A stretch of DNA of 64,000 bases from Phycisphaeraceae bacterium (GTDB taxonomy: Bacteria; Planctomycetota; Phycisphaerae; Phycisphaerales; Zrk34). Shown in pieces: positions 8,986-16,596 of this stretch. The stretch is from contig JANQQT010000020.1 of the NCBI GenBank assembly GCA_028284925.1, positions 16,176 to 80,175 on the forward strand, written 5' to 3'. Under the pieces are notes generated by a model, which was not told the origin of the DNA, ran no database searches, and saw only the letters and a list, made by a program, of their open reading frames with translations. A program made the position numbers and the translations under genes. Numbering within the stretch: the first letter of the stretch is position 1; every line of letters begins with the position of its first letter.

Positions 8986-10323
8986 TCATTTATCGCGAGA
9001 CGCTTTCGAATCACGGTCATTACCCGGGCGGCGATCGCGCGGTCCGAGATGGTCACGTCCGCGGTCTCCCCTAACTCGGTGTGCACGACGTTCGGTGTAG
9101 AACTTGAGCTGTCTTTCGAGCTCCGCCTTCTTGTCTACCTGCTTGATTCGGGAAGCGGCATCTTTAAGTTTTTTTTCCGACTTGCTGATTTCGTGTTCGC
9201 GTGATTTGATCATGGCGTCAAAGTGACTTCCAAGGATGGTTTTCAGTTCCTTCTTAAGCCTGACGTTTTCTTTTACACCATCTCGGATTTTTCTAGCGAG
9301 CGAATAGGCTTTGACTTCCAGCTGTTTCACCTTACGATAAAGCTCGAATCCAACAGGGTCATTTTTCTTGTGACGTCTTGCCCATTCGACGCGACGAATG
9401 TAACGAGGAATGATGCGTCGAAATTCGTCCGGCTTCTCTTTCTGAAGCTTTGACAGATGGTCAGCAAGTTTCTGGTCTTCTCGGGCTATAAATTGGATGG
9501 CCTCTTTGATCTGTTTTGCCGTTGGAGCAGAGCGACGACGAGACGAGCGAGAAGATTTGTACGAAGATCGCCTGGATGACTTGTCATTGTTTGCTCTCGG
9601 TTTTCGCTGATTGTCATCGACAGAAACGATTTCGTTAGGTGGATTCCGTTTCTGCGGATTATCGCCAACTTCACGATCTTTCCGCTTTTCATTTGAATCG
9701 TCAAAAATGCGACGCCCAGCGAGCAGGTTATTGAATCGCTTCTCCACCACCTTGGCTCGGTTCTTACGTTGATCCGCAATCGACTGGCGAAACTTCTTGA
9801 TCCGCATTTGCCAACGATCCAGATCGTGCTTGTGTTTTTTAAGACGGGTGTCATAAGCCTTCTCAAGCACGGTCTTCAGTTCCGCGATTCGTTCTTCTTT
9901 GTCATTCGGATTGGACCTGATTCGTCGACCAAGATCATATGCTTTTCGTGTTAACTGTGTCAGTTGGAATTTGAGTTCGGCCCCTTCAGGATCGCGTTTT
10001 ACTTGCTCGATGCGATATCGGAGAAAGTTGATGTAACGGGCAATGTCACGTTTGAATTTGTCAGGGTTTTCTTCACGAAGCATCTCGAGTTGGTCGGCAC
10101 GATCGGGCTTGTAGTTTCGAATGAGCTTGAGCGCAATTTTGATGTCCTGCTCAGAGATGGAGCTTGAGTATGAACGGCGATCCTTTCCGAAACGATCCGG
10201 ACGCGCCTCGCCAGACACGCGCGGCCCTCCAGCCTCCCCTTCGCGACCCTGCGCCAAACCTGTAGGTGAGAGCAGAGCGAAAACAGTGACGGTCAGCACA
10301 AAATGTATGGGTTTGAGAGACAT
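8986..10323 (-). CDS. Secreted charged coiled-coil protein with internal duplication
   Basis: A 445-residue exported protein of unknown function. I chose the ATG at 10323 because it begins a signal peptide (MSLKPIHFVLTVTVFALL, cleavage near LAQG); an upstream in-frame start at 10434 would add a basic tail and overlap the neighbour. Two copies of one helical module are visible, residues ~58-203 and ~268-412. They align through features such as ENPDKFKRDIARYINFLRY against EKPDEFRRIIPRYIRRVEW, and RKAYDLGRRIR against VKAYSLARKIR. A basic Ser/Arg-rich linker joins them and the C-terminus is charged. It is third in an ECF sigma - anti-sigma-like - secreted protein cluster, so a periplasmic sensory or chaperone role (CnrX/CpxP-like in organisation) is possible but unproven. 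Confidence 0.8.
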   Translation of the reverse strand: MSLKPIHFVLTVTVFALLSPTGLAQGREGEAGGPRVSGEARPDRFGKDRRSYSSSISEQDIKIALKLIRNYKPDRADQLEMLREENPDKFKRDIARYINFLRYRIEQVKRDPEGAELKFQLTQLTRKAYDLGRRIRSNPNDKEERIAELKTVLEKAYDTRLKKHKHDLDRWQMRIKKFRQSIADQRKNRAKVVEKRFNNLLAGRRIFDDSNEKRKDREVGDNPQKRNPPNEIVSVDDNQRKPRANNDKSSRRSSYKSSRSSRRRSAPTAKQIKEAIQFIAREDQKLADHLSKLQKEKPDEFRRIIPRYIRRVEWARRHKKNDPVGFELYRKVKQLEVKAYSLARKIRDGVKENVRLKKELKTILGSHFDAMIKSREHEISKSEKKLKDAASRIKQVDKKAELERQLKFYTERRAHRVRGDRGRDHLGPRDRRPGNDRDSKASRDK

Positions 10324-10381
10324 TGCATGATCGGTGCTTATACGGATTCTCCGGTTCCTGCTTTGGGATATGCGAATAATC

Positions 10382-11143
10382 TTAGAAGGAATCGATCTGC
10401 GCTTCCAGAAGAGACAAATCCTCCTCAAGATCATGAATCATGGGATCATAATAGGGATCGGCCATGGGATCGACATCGACGGCAATGGCAAATTCATCGA
10501 CACTCGCTGCGACAGCCTGAATTTCAGCGTCAATGGCCTGAACCGGAGAAGGCGGCGCCAACAGTGTATCGAGATTTTGCTTGAGCTCGGCCACAGAGGG
10601 AGTTGTTTCAGGGTTCGACGTAATTTCGAATGTAGGATTAAGCCAGATCAGTGAAAGGGTTGCCGCGAGAAATACGGCGGCTGCGATGGCAGCACGCCAA
10701 GACGCCGTCCAAGCAGGTGTTACTCTTGCAATCACCGGAGGGTCAAACGTCAGATAATACGAAGTAGCGGAAAAGACTCTATCCGTGAGATCGGCAGGAG
10801 GAACGGCATGCAACGCAATGCGAACAGAAGTTTCAAATTCAGAATCGTCTACTTCATTTGTGGCATTGGATGCCAACACATGGGCGGTGGCATTGTGAAC
10901 TGCGTCGACCAGATCGACGGGCGGAGAGACAGCCAGCGCGCTATGAAGAGATGCGTCAAGAGAAACAAGTTCTGAATCTTCAAATGGGGTTGCCACCAGA
11001 TGCTCGACGGTGGCATTGAAGAGTTGCCGCGCGATCCGGGCGGAGGTATGCGGATTAACATTAAGACGCAAGGCCTCTGCCAACTGCTGATCGAGCCGAG
11101 CGAGTTCCGGGGGAAGCGAGTTGTTAGATGCTTGAGCGTTCAT
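10382..11143 (-). CDS. Putative membrane anti-sigma factor with three repeats
   Basis: A 253-residue protein with one membrane segment (residues 151-168, AAIAAAVFLAATLSLIWL). Its cytoplasmic N-terminal half holds three copies of a helical repeat at residues ~17-49, 62-90 and 103-131. The clearest pair is LDASLHSALAVSPPVDLVDAV and FETSVRIALHAVPPADLTDRV, cited here in part. The C-terminal half is acidic and faces the periplasm. It has no HxxxCxxC zinc anti-sigma motif. The call rests on position: its start lies 9 bp downstream of the ECF sigma stop, and its topology fits an anti-sigma factor. An unrelated membrane protein is the alternative. Confidence 0.65.
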   Translation of the reverse strand: MNAQASNNSLPPELARLDQQLAEALRLNVNPHTSARIARQLFNATVEHLVATPFEDSELVSLDASLHSALAVSPPVDLVDAVHNATAHVLASNATNEVDDSEFETSVRIALHAVPPADLTDRVFSATSYYLTFDPPVIARVTPAWTASWRAAIAAAVFLAATLSLIWLNPTFEITSNPETTPSVAELKQNLDTLLAPPSPVQAIDAEIQAVAASVDEFAIAVDVDPMADPYYDPMIHDLEEDLSLLEAQIDSF

Positions 11144-11152
11144 GGTTCTGTC

Positions 11153-11722
11153 TCAGGCCTGTTCCTGTTTGATATCTTCGATTATTTTCTTGAGTTTCTT
11201 GAGCGCCCGGTGTCCTCTTGCCAAGACCGTACCGAGCGGTTCATCCAACGATTCCGCAATCTGTGCGAAGCTAAGTTCGGCGGTGTATCTCATGTAAAGA
11301 ATCTTCTGATCAGCATCGGGAAGTTGCTTGACGGCTTGTCTCAACTGGTCGTGTTCCTCTGTCTGTTGAAGTTGATCAAACGGTGTTTGCTGATCGTGAC
11401 TGTGCCCTATTGATTCAGGCGGCGTGGAGTTCAGATCAACGGTTGATGCGTGACGCTTTTTTCTTCTCATCTCATCGCGAAGCGTGTTCATTGCGATTCG
11501 AAACAGCCATGGTTCAAATCGCCCCTGTTCGCGATATTCCGAAAGCTTGGTGACGACCTTTACGAAAGTGGCCTGAGTGATCTCCTGTGCAAGTTCTCCG
11601 TTGGCACATTGCCGGTAGAGTAGGCCGAACACTCTGCCGGAGTATGTCTGAATGAGTGAACGCCAAGCGTCCTGATCGCCTGCGGCGGCGTTTTGAAGGA
11701 TTTCGTCGAGAGCTTCACTCAT
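11153..11722 (-). CDS. ECF-type RNA polymerase sigma factor
   Basis: A 189-residue sigma-70 family protein of the extracytoplasmic function class. Region 2 covers residues ~25-90, including ELAQEITQATFVKVVTKL and FEPWLFRIAMNTLRDEMRRK, which bind core polymerase and the -10 element. Region 4 covers ~125-185, with LSFAQIAESLDEPLGTVLARG as the helix-turn-helix reading the -35 element. A Ser/Thr/His-rich linker of about 30 residues separates them. There is no region 1.1 or 3. It heads a three-gene minus-strand cluster with a membrane protein and a secreted coiled-coil protein, the usual shape of a sigma/anti-sigma regulated envelope module. Target promoters are unknown. Confidence 0.95.
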   Translation of the reverse strand: MSEALDEILQNAAAGDQDAWRSLIQTYSGRVFGLLYRQCANGELAQEITQATFVKVVTKLSEYREQGRFEPWLFRIAMNTLRDEMRRKKRHASTVDLNSTPPESIGHSHDQQTPFDQLQQTEEHDQLRQAVKQLPDADQKILYMRYTAELSFAQIAESLDEPLGTVLARGHRALKKLKKIIEDIKQEQA

Positions 11723-11999
11723 GTTGTTACAACTGACTAACGAGGAATAGGGGCCGGGTATTGCAACAAACGCATGTTATGCCCAATTAACGACTTACGG
11801 AAATTCTACAAACGGGCACGGATGGGGTTTTCGTTTGAAACACCACGGATTATCGGCGAAGTTGCACTTCATTGATACGTATAGTGAGCAATGAGCGACA
11901 TTGGCCGTTAAGGAGTAGTAGTTTTTTCCAGACACAGGCGGTTCAGGCAGAAACGGACAATCAAGCAACGCAGCGGGCTGTTCAGAAAGGGGTACTTCC

Positions 12000-12113
12000 A
12001 TGTACGACATGCCCGAATTCCTGGTTTTTCTGATTCTGGTCTACGTGATCGCCATGCCTCTGGTAGCAATTAGGAATTGCGGTTGCGAAAGGGAAGCAAA
12101 TAATGGAGATTGA
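12000..12113 (+). CDS. 37-residue membrane peptide, probable N-terminal piece of DUF2339 protein
   Basis: Short frame MYDMPEFLVFLILVYVIAMP followed by a polar tail ending at TGA 12111-12113. An AAAGGGG lies 7 nt before the ATG, a good ribosome site. It encodes one membrane span. It overlaps the next start (ATG 12103) by 11 nt in a different frame. DUF2339 proteins typically begin with a membrane helix followed by a coiled coil, and the next frame begins directly with the coiled coil (MEIERRLSDLSKELKDF). This piece therefore looks like the detached N-terminus of the same gene. It could instead be an independent small membrane peptide. Confidence 0.5.
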   Translation: MYDMPEFLVFLILVYVIAMPLVAIRNCGCEREANNGD

Positions 12114-13143
12114 GCGACGGCTATCTGACTTGAGCAAGGAATTGAAGGATTTCTTGATTGATAAGATGGCGAAAAAGACATCGAACGTTCTATCGCCTTT
12201 GGAGGCATATCCCGAATCAAAACAGGAAACGATTACGAATCGAGAGATTAGCCAAGAGGAACCGAGTACATCAGGCATAGAGAAAAAAGTAGATATTGAA
12301 GAGGTTGAGAATGCTTGGGAACCAAGCGAGACAGACCAGACGGCGCGACAACCGCCAATGTATGAAACGCAGGATGAAGTGGGGCAATGGGTACCGATCG
12401 ATCTGAGTGAAGTGAGAGTTGAAGGGGAGGCGGTCAATACGGCGGACACTAAAGATTCACGGAATGGGCAACCGGCCACGATTGATGGCGTTTGGGAAGC
12501 CTCTATGGCTGAGAGTTTTCTCGACAAGGAGGAAACATCGACCGCTGAATCCGATTTGACTCGAAAAACATCCACCGTCGAGGGTGGATTTGAAAAACTC
12601 TTAACGACTCGCGTCATTGTTTGGGCGGCGGCGGTGGCGATGACAATTGGCGGACTGTTATTCGTCCGACACATGGCGGAACGTGGGATGCTGGGTCCTC
12701 TGGCGCGCGTGTGGCCGCCTGGTATCGGGGGACTGGTGATGGTGGCACTTTCGGAGTGGTGGAGAAACAGACAGGGGCGGATTAGTCAGGCGTTGTGTGG
12801 AGCGGGGGTGGCGATCATGTTTGGCGCGATTTTGGCTGCTTCACCGATGGTCCACAGATTCTTAGAAGACCGGTCTGCGCTCAGTATGCTGGCAGGCATG
12901 ACGGTACTAGCGATTGTGCTTAGCCTGAGACACGGAATGCCGGTCGGTTTGTTGGGGCTGGCGGGCGGGTTTATCGCGCCAGCCATGATCATTAAGACGG
13001 GGCCAGCGGCGGGACAGGCTCTTGGATACCTGTTCCTGCTGCAGTTAGGAATGGCCTTAAATTGCACGAATCAGGAGAGAGTGGTGGTGGATGAGGCTGG
13101 TCGCGGTGGCGGGTGGATATTTGGGCAGCAATCTGGCCGGTGA
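12103..13143 (+). pseudogene. DUF2339 membrane protein, piece 1 (N-terminal half)
   Basis: 346 residues. Residues 1-25 are a predicted coiled coil and 26-160 an acidic, low-complexity region. From ~165 the DUF2339 membrane core begins, with FEKLLTTRVIVWAAAVAMTI, GMLGPLARVW and GLLGLAGGFIAPAMII matching my memory of the family, and about five membrane spans. Homology appears to stop near NQER; the last ~20 residues (DEAGRGGGWIFGQQSGR) are Gly-rich and unlike a membrane helix. The family continues in another frame at GWSRWRVDIWAAIW, so a frameshift probably lies near 13080-13105. DUF2339 function is unknown. The piece may still be translated, giving a truncated membrane protein. Confidence 0.75.
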
Positions 13144-14453
13144 GCCTTATGCAGGCTGGAGAAGGCGCTTGGATCGGTATCTTTGTGCTGGCGTCGATGG
13201 GGAGCGTGGTCTTGGGAAGTTTGCTTGAAAACGCACGAAGAAACCTGAAAAACGGGGAGGATGAAACGTGGAATGATGACCGATTCAAGGCTCGCCGCGT
13301 ACTAGAGTGGTTGGGGTTGGGCGGAGGTGTAATTCTACTTGCAACAACCGGCGGGATGTCGGGATTCACTTGGTTTCTTTGGGCATATATGGGCTTGTTA
13401 GGATTGGGAGGGCTTGTTTTGGGCCGCCTTCATGAGCGGTATATTGGATTGTCCATCCTCAGCGCCATTGCAACGTTGGCCATGCTATGGACATGGGATA
13501 TAGGACACACGAACGGTGATATCACAACGTTTTGCTGGGTTACAGGTGTAATGGGCGTACTCTATGATGTAGTGTGTTACTTGAATGGAATGCAAAAAGT
13601 CCAATTGCATCTGGTTTGGATTGGGACGTGCCGCCTGGCTGGACTCGCATTCTTCTGGACAGGTTACGTCAAGACGATATTCGAAAACACTTACTGGATC
13701 TGGTGGTTGGTTGGAGGTGGAACTGCAGGACTCTATGCCGCGATCGCTGCGCTCGTTGTGCGAAAACGGGAATCGGGAAATACGTGGGGCAAAGGCAGTG
13801 AGATGCTGGTAAGCGCTGCTGGTTCGCTTCTAATAGGAACGGTATTGATTGAACTGGACAATCAATGGATCACCATCGCATGGGCGGGCATCGCAGGCGC
13901 GATTGCCATTTGTGGTAAGTGTTTCGGTATGAACCGCCTGCTGGATACGGCCATGGGCATTAGGATTGCGGCAACGATTCGGCTCGTTCTGAACCCAGCG
14001 ATAATCTATTACCCAACAGACGGCAACTTCATCTGGAACTGGATGATCTATACGTATCCGACCTTGATCGGCTCAATGGTCCTTTACGGCCGGCTATGCA
14101 GAAAACAAAACCGGTGGGATCGAGTCGGGACGTTCGACGCACTGGCGGTGATGTTGAGTTTTGCGATGGTCACGCTACTGGCTCGATATGGATTTACCGG
14201 TGAAGGATTCGGCTTAATCGGGGAGATCACATCCGCGATCGGCCTGCTGGAGATAGGAACCTACATCAACGTCTGGCTGGGGTTGGCAACTGTGATGCTG
14301 GGGTTTGGATGGAAAAAGGACTTAGAGTCCCTTCGTTTCGGCGGCGTGGCCGCTCTATGGCTAGGGCTGGCAGGATCCGTCCTCGGACTGTGTCTGGCAA
14401 TGAACCCTCTCTGGTACAGCAGCAATGTGGGTGAAATGAAGATTGTCAATTGA
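13113..14453 (+). pseudogene. DUF2339 membrane protein, piece 2 (middle)
   Basis: 446 residues from a GTG at 13113 overlapping the previous piece by 31 nt in the -1 frame. It is almost wholly hydrophobic with about ten membrane spans (for example GGVILLATTGGMSGFTWFLW and EIGTYINVWLGLATVMLGF), in agreement with the middle of a DUF2339 protein. It ends at TGA 14451-14453 after NPLWYSSNVGEMKIVN, a point where the family normally continues without interruption. The GTG has no clear ribosome site, so translation could depend on coupling to the upstream piece. The open frame is long and intact, so any decay is recent. Confidence 0.72.
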
Positions 14454-14978
14454 TTGCTCTATCTGTACGGTTCACCGTGCGTTTTTCTGTTAGCCTGCAG
14501 TCTATTCTGTAAGGAGATGCAAGGCGGATCTGTTGCTGTTCGTAGCATGAAACGGTTTGCGGGCATCGGTGCTCTTGTTATGTCGTTCGGCCTGGTAACG
14601 CTAGAGGTTCGACAATTATTTGCAGGTCCATTCCTCAATATCGGCGAGTTCACCCATGCGGAGTGGTACGCCTATTCCGCCGCATGGATACTTTTTGCAG
14701 CGCTCCTACTGGTCATCGGCATTTGTACAAAGGGAAAGGTCATACGCTGGGCCAGTCTTTCGGTCATGATGGTCGCGGTGATTAAGGTCTTTCTCCTCGA
14801 CAGTGGCCACCTGGAAGGGTTCTGGCGGGTTGCCAGTTATTTCGGGCTTGGTGTCAGCCTTTTGGCCCTTGCGTATGTCTATCAAAGATATGTGTTTGCC
14901 CAGATTTCGGACGTTGACTCAACGCAGCAGGTTGAAAGTCGTACGAAGACATCTGAGGATTCCCAGGCATCCGATTGA
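14454..14978 (+). pseudogene. DUF2339 membrane protein, piece 3 (C-terminal)
   Basis: 174 residues in the same frame as piece 2, starting at the codon immediately after the TGA (TTG 14454). Residues match the C-terminal part of DUF2339 as I remember it: LEVRQLFAG, HAEWYAYSAAWILFAALLL, VIKVFLLDSGHLEGFWRVAS and LALAYVYQRYVF. There are four to five membrane spans and a polar tail. Because pieces 2 and 3 are in frame, a single substitution in the TGA would join them. A later ATG at 14517 could allow reinitiation. It converges on the M48 gene, 9 bp away. Confidence 0.75.
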
Positions 14979-14987
14979 TACGCGCGT

Positions 14988-15728
14988 TCATCTTCCATTC
15001 TTTGATTTGATGTACGCCTTCAAACGATTAATCCGCTCATCAAAGGGCGGGTGCGATGTAAAGTAATTCCAAAACGAAGGCGTTGAATCTTCCCGGGCAA
15101 GAACCTGAAGACGACGAAGTAAAGACGGGCCTGCCATCGGATTGAATCCCGATGACTGCGGCAATCGCGCCCCAAATTTATCAGCCATGAATTCTGCATC
15201 ATGCGAATAGGCCGACTGAATAACTTTGGTCCCCGCGGATCTTATCCATTGCGTAGCCAAGCCCGCTATTGGAATCTTCCGAATGGATGCAGCCAATGCT
15301 TTGTCATTCATCAATCGGTTCATGGGGTCCTGCTTAATCACATGACCCATTTCATGCGCAAGAACGAATGCCAACTCGTCGCAATAATTATCGATTAATC
15401 GGCAAAGCGACCTAGTTATAAAGATATGCCCCCCCGGCAAGGCAAAAGCGTTCGGATCCCCATTCTCGACAACACAAAAATTAAACTGAAGCGACTTATT
15501 CTTGACGCATCCGACCAGACGACACCCAATTGTACCCACAAGATCATTGACTTCCGGATCCCGACAATTCCCCATCTCCGACGTCATTGCAACCGCTAAG
15601 TCTTTTCCCACGGCCTGTTCCGCCTTGAGAATATCCTCTTCAGACCCTGTGGCCGACTGTAGGAGCCAGTTAGCCTTCCGCAAGGTTTTTCCAGTGAATT
15701 CGCCAAGTTTTCTGAAGATTGGGGGCAA
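14988..15728 (-). CDS. M48 family zinc metalloprotease
   Basis: A 246-residue peptidase of the M48 (HtpX/LoiP-like) family. The zinc site is AFVLAHEMGHVIKQDP, with His125 and His129 as ligands and Glu126 catalytic; the third ligand is Glu179 in HDAEFMADKFGA. The C-terminal SHPPFDERINRL matches the family. No signal peptide or strong membrane span is obvious, apart from a moderately hydrophobic stretch near 153-165. The protein could therefore be cytoplasmic or peripheral, unlike HtpX. The start ATG at 15728 opens MPPIFRKLGEF. The gene stands alone, convergent with the DUF2339 locus and divergent from the EF-hand gene. A role in turnover of misfolded envelope protein is inference. Confidence 0.92.
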   Translation of the reverse strand: MPPIFRKLGEFTGKTLRKANWLLQSATGSEEDILKAEQAVGKDLAVAMTSEMGNCRDPEVNDLVGTIGCRLVGCVKNKSLQFNFCVVENGDPNAFALPGGHIFITRSLCRLIDNYCDELAFVLAHEMGHVIKQDPMNRLMNDKALAASIRKIPIAGLATQWIRSAGTKVIQSAYSHDAEFMADKFGARLPQSSGFNPMAGPSLLRRLQVLAREDSTPSFWNYFTSHPPFDERINRLKAYIKSKNGR

Positions 15729-15888
15729 GCGTAATCTCCTATGTGTCCAAAATCATAGGACAAAAGTTAAAGCCAATATGCAATATCTTCGATGGGATCG
15801 CGTTTTGCTGCTGAACCGCCCGGGAATACGGAAATGGTTTCCGAATCACGGGCCATCATGGGAAATAATCAGAAAAGAGGAATTGATT

Positions 15889-16296
15889 ATGAAGAAGGTA
15901 CTGATGATGGTATTCGCCGCTGCGTTGTTAGTTGGTTTCAGTGGCCTGAGTGCTAACGCGTACGGCGCGGAAGGTGACAGAAAAGGTAAGAAGGGCGCAG
16001 AAGGTAAGCGTAAAGGCGGTGACAAGCGACGCGGACGAAGCCCCGAAGCGCTGATTAAGCGAAAAGATAAGAATGATGACGGCAAGCTCAGCCTGGAAGA
16101 GTGGGTCGCCGGCGTCGAAGGTGATCGCGCTACACGCATGAAAGCCATCTTCAAGCGAATCGATAAGAACGGCGATGATTACGTCACCGCTGAAGAACTC
16201 AAGGCGGCCTTCAAAGCACGCAAGGGCAAAGGCAAAGGCGGCGAGCGTGGCCCCCGTAAAGGTAAAGGGAAGGGAAAAGGAAAGGACAAGGAATAA
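15889..16296 (+). CDS. Small secreted EF-hand protein
   Basis: A 135-residue exported calcium-binding protein. I chose the ATG at 15889 (not the far upstream frame start at 15502) because AGAGGA precedes it by about 7 nt and it begins a signal peptide (MKKVLMMVFAAALLVGFSGL). Two EF-hand loops are visible, DKNDDGKLSLEE and DKNGDDYVTAEE, both with acidic residues at positions 1, 3, 5 and 12. Lys/Gly-rich segments before and after the hands make the protein strongly basic. Such small EF-hand proteins are frequent in planctomycetes and of unknown role. A strong terminator follows 36 bp after the stop, so this is a single-gene unit. Confidence 0.88.
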   Translation: MKKVLMMVFAAALLVGFSGLSANAYGAEGDRKGKKGAEGKRKGGDKRRGRSPEALIKRKDKNDDGKLSLEEWVAGVEGDRATRMKAIFKRIDKNGDDYVTAEELKAAFKARKGKGKGGERGPRKGKGKGKGKDKE

Positions 16297-16332
16297 GATC
16301 CCATCGACAACCCTGTTGATGCTGTAAAGAAG

Positions 16333-16356
16333 CCCCGACTTCGGTCGGGGTTTTTT
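16333..16356 (+). terminator. Rho-independent terminator after the EF-hand gene
   Basis: Perfect stem CCCCGAC / GTCGGGG with a TTCG tetraloop (16333-16350), followed by six T residues. It ends the EF-hand transcript. Confidence 0.93.
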
Positions 16357-16596
16357 AACGCGCAATCGGAGATAGTGGTATTCAGTTTAACGAGCGCCGA
16401 GAGAACCATGAATACTGCGCCAACGTACCACTGGACTATGTATCGATGATGCGGACTATCGCTATGCGTACACAACGAACCTACAGGATACATTCAATTT
16501 TGAACCAAAACCTCTTTCTCCCATCTGATAATATTAAGAAAAACACCTCGACATAATGTTAGAGGCCTTGGTCTGGTTACAAGAAAACTCTCCCGA

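Noticed and set aside
10324..10434. Upstream start of the coiled-coil secreted protein
   Set aside because: It would hide the signal peptide behind 37 basic residues and overlap the anti-sigma-like gene.
11795..12010. 71-codon minus-strand frame antisense to the start of the DUF2339 locus
   Set aside because: Cys/Pro-rich translation without family match; opposite strand has the better-supported 12000-12113 frame.
15502..15888. Long N-terminal extension of the EF-hand protein
   Set aside because: The extension is antisense to the M48 gene; the ATG at 15889 has a proper ribosome site and signal peptide.
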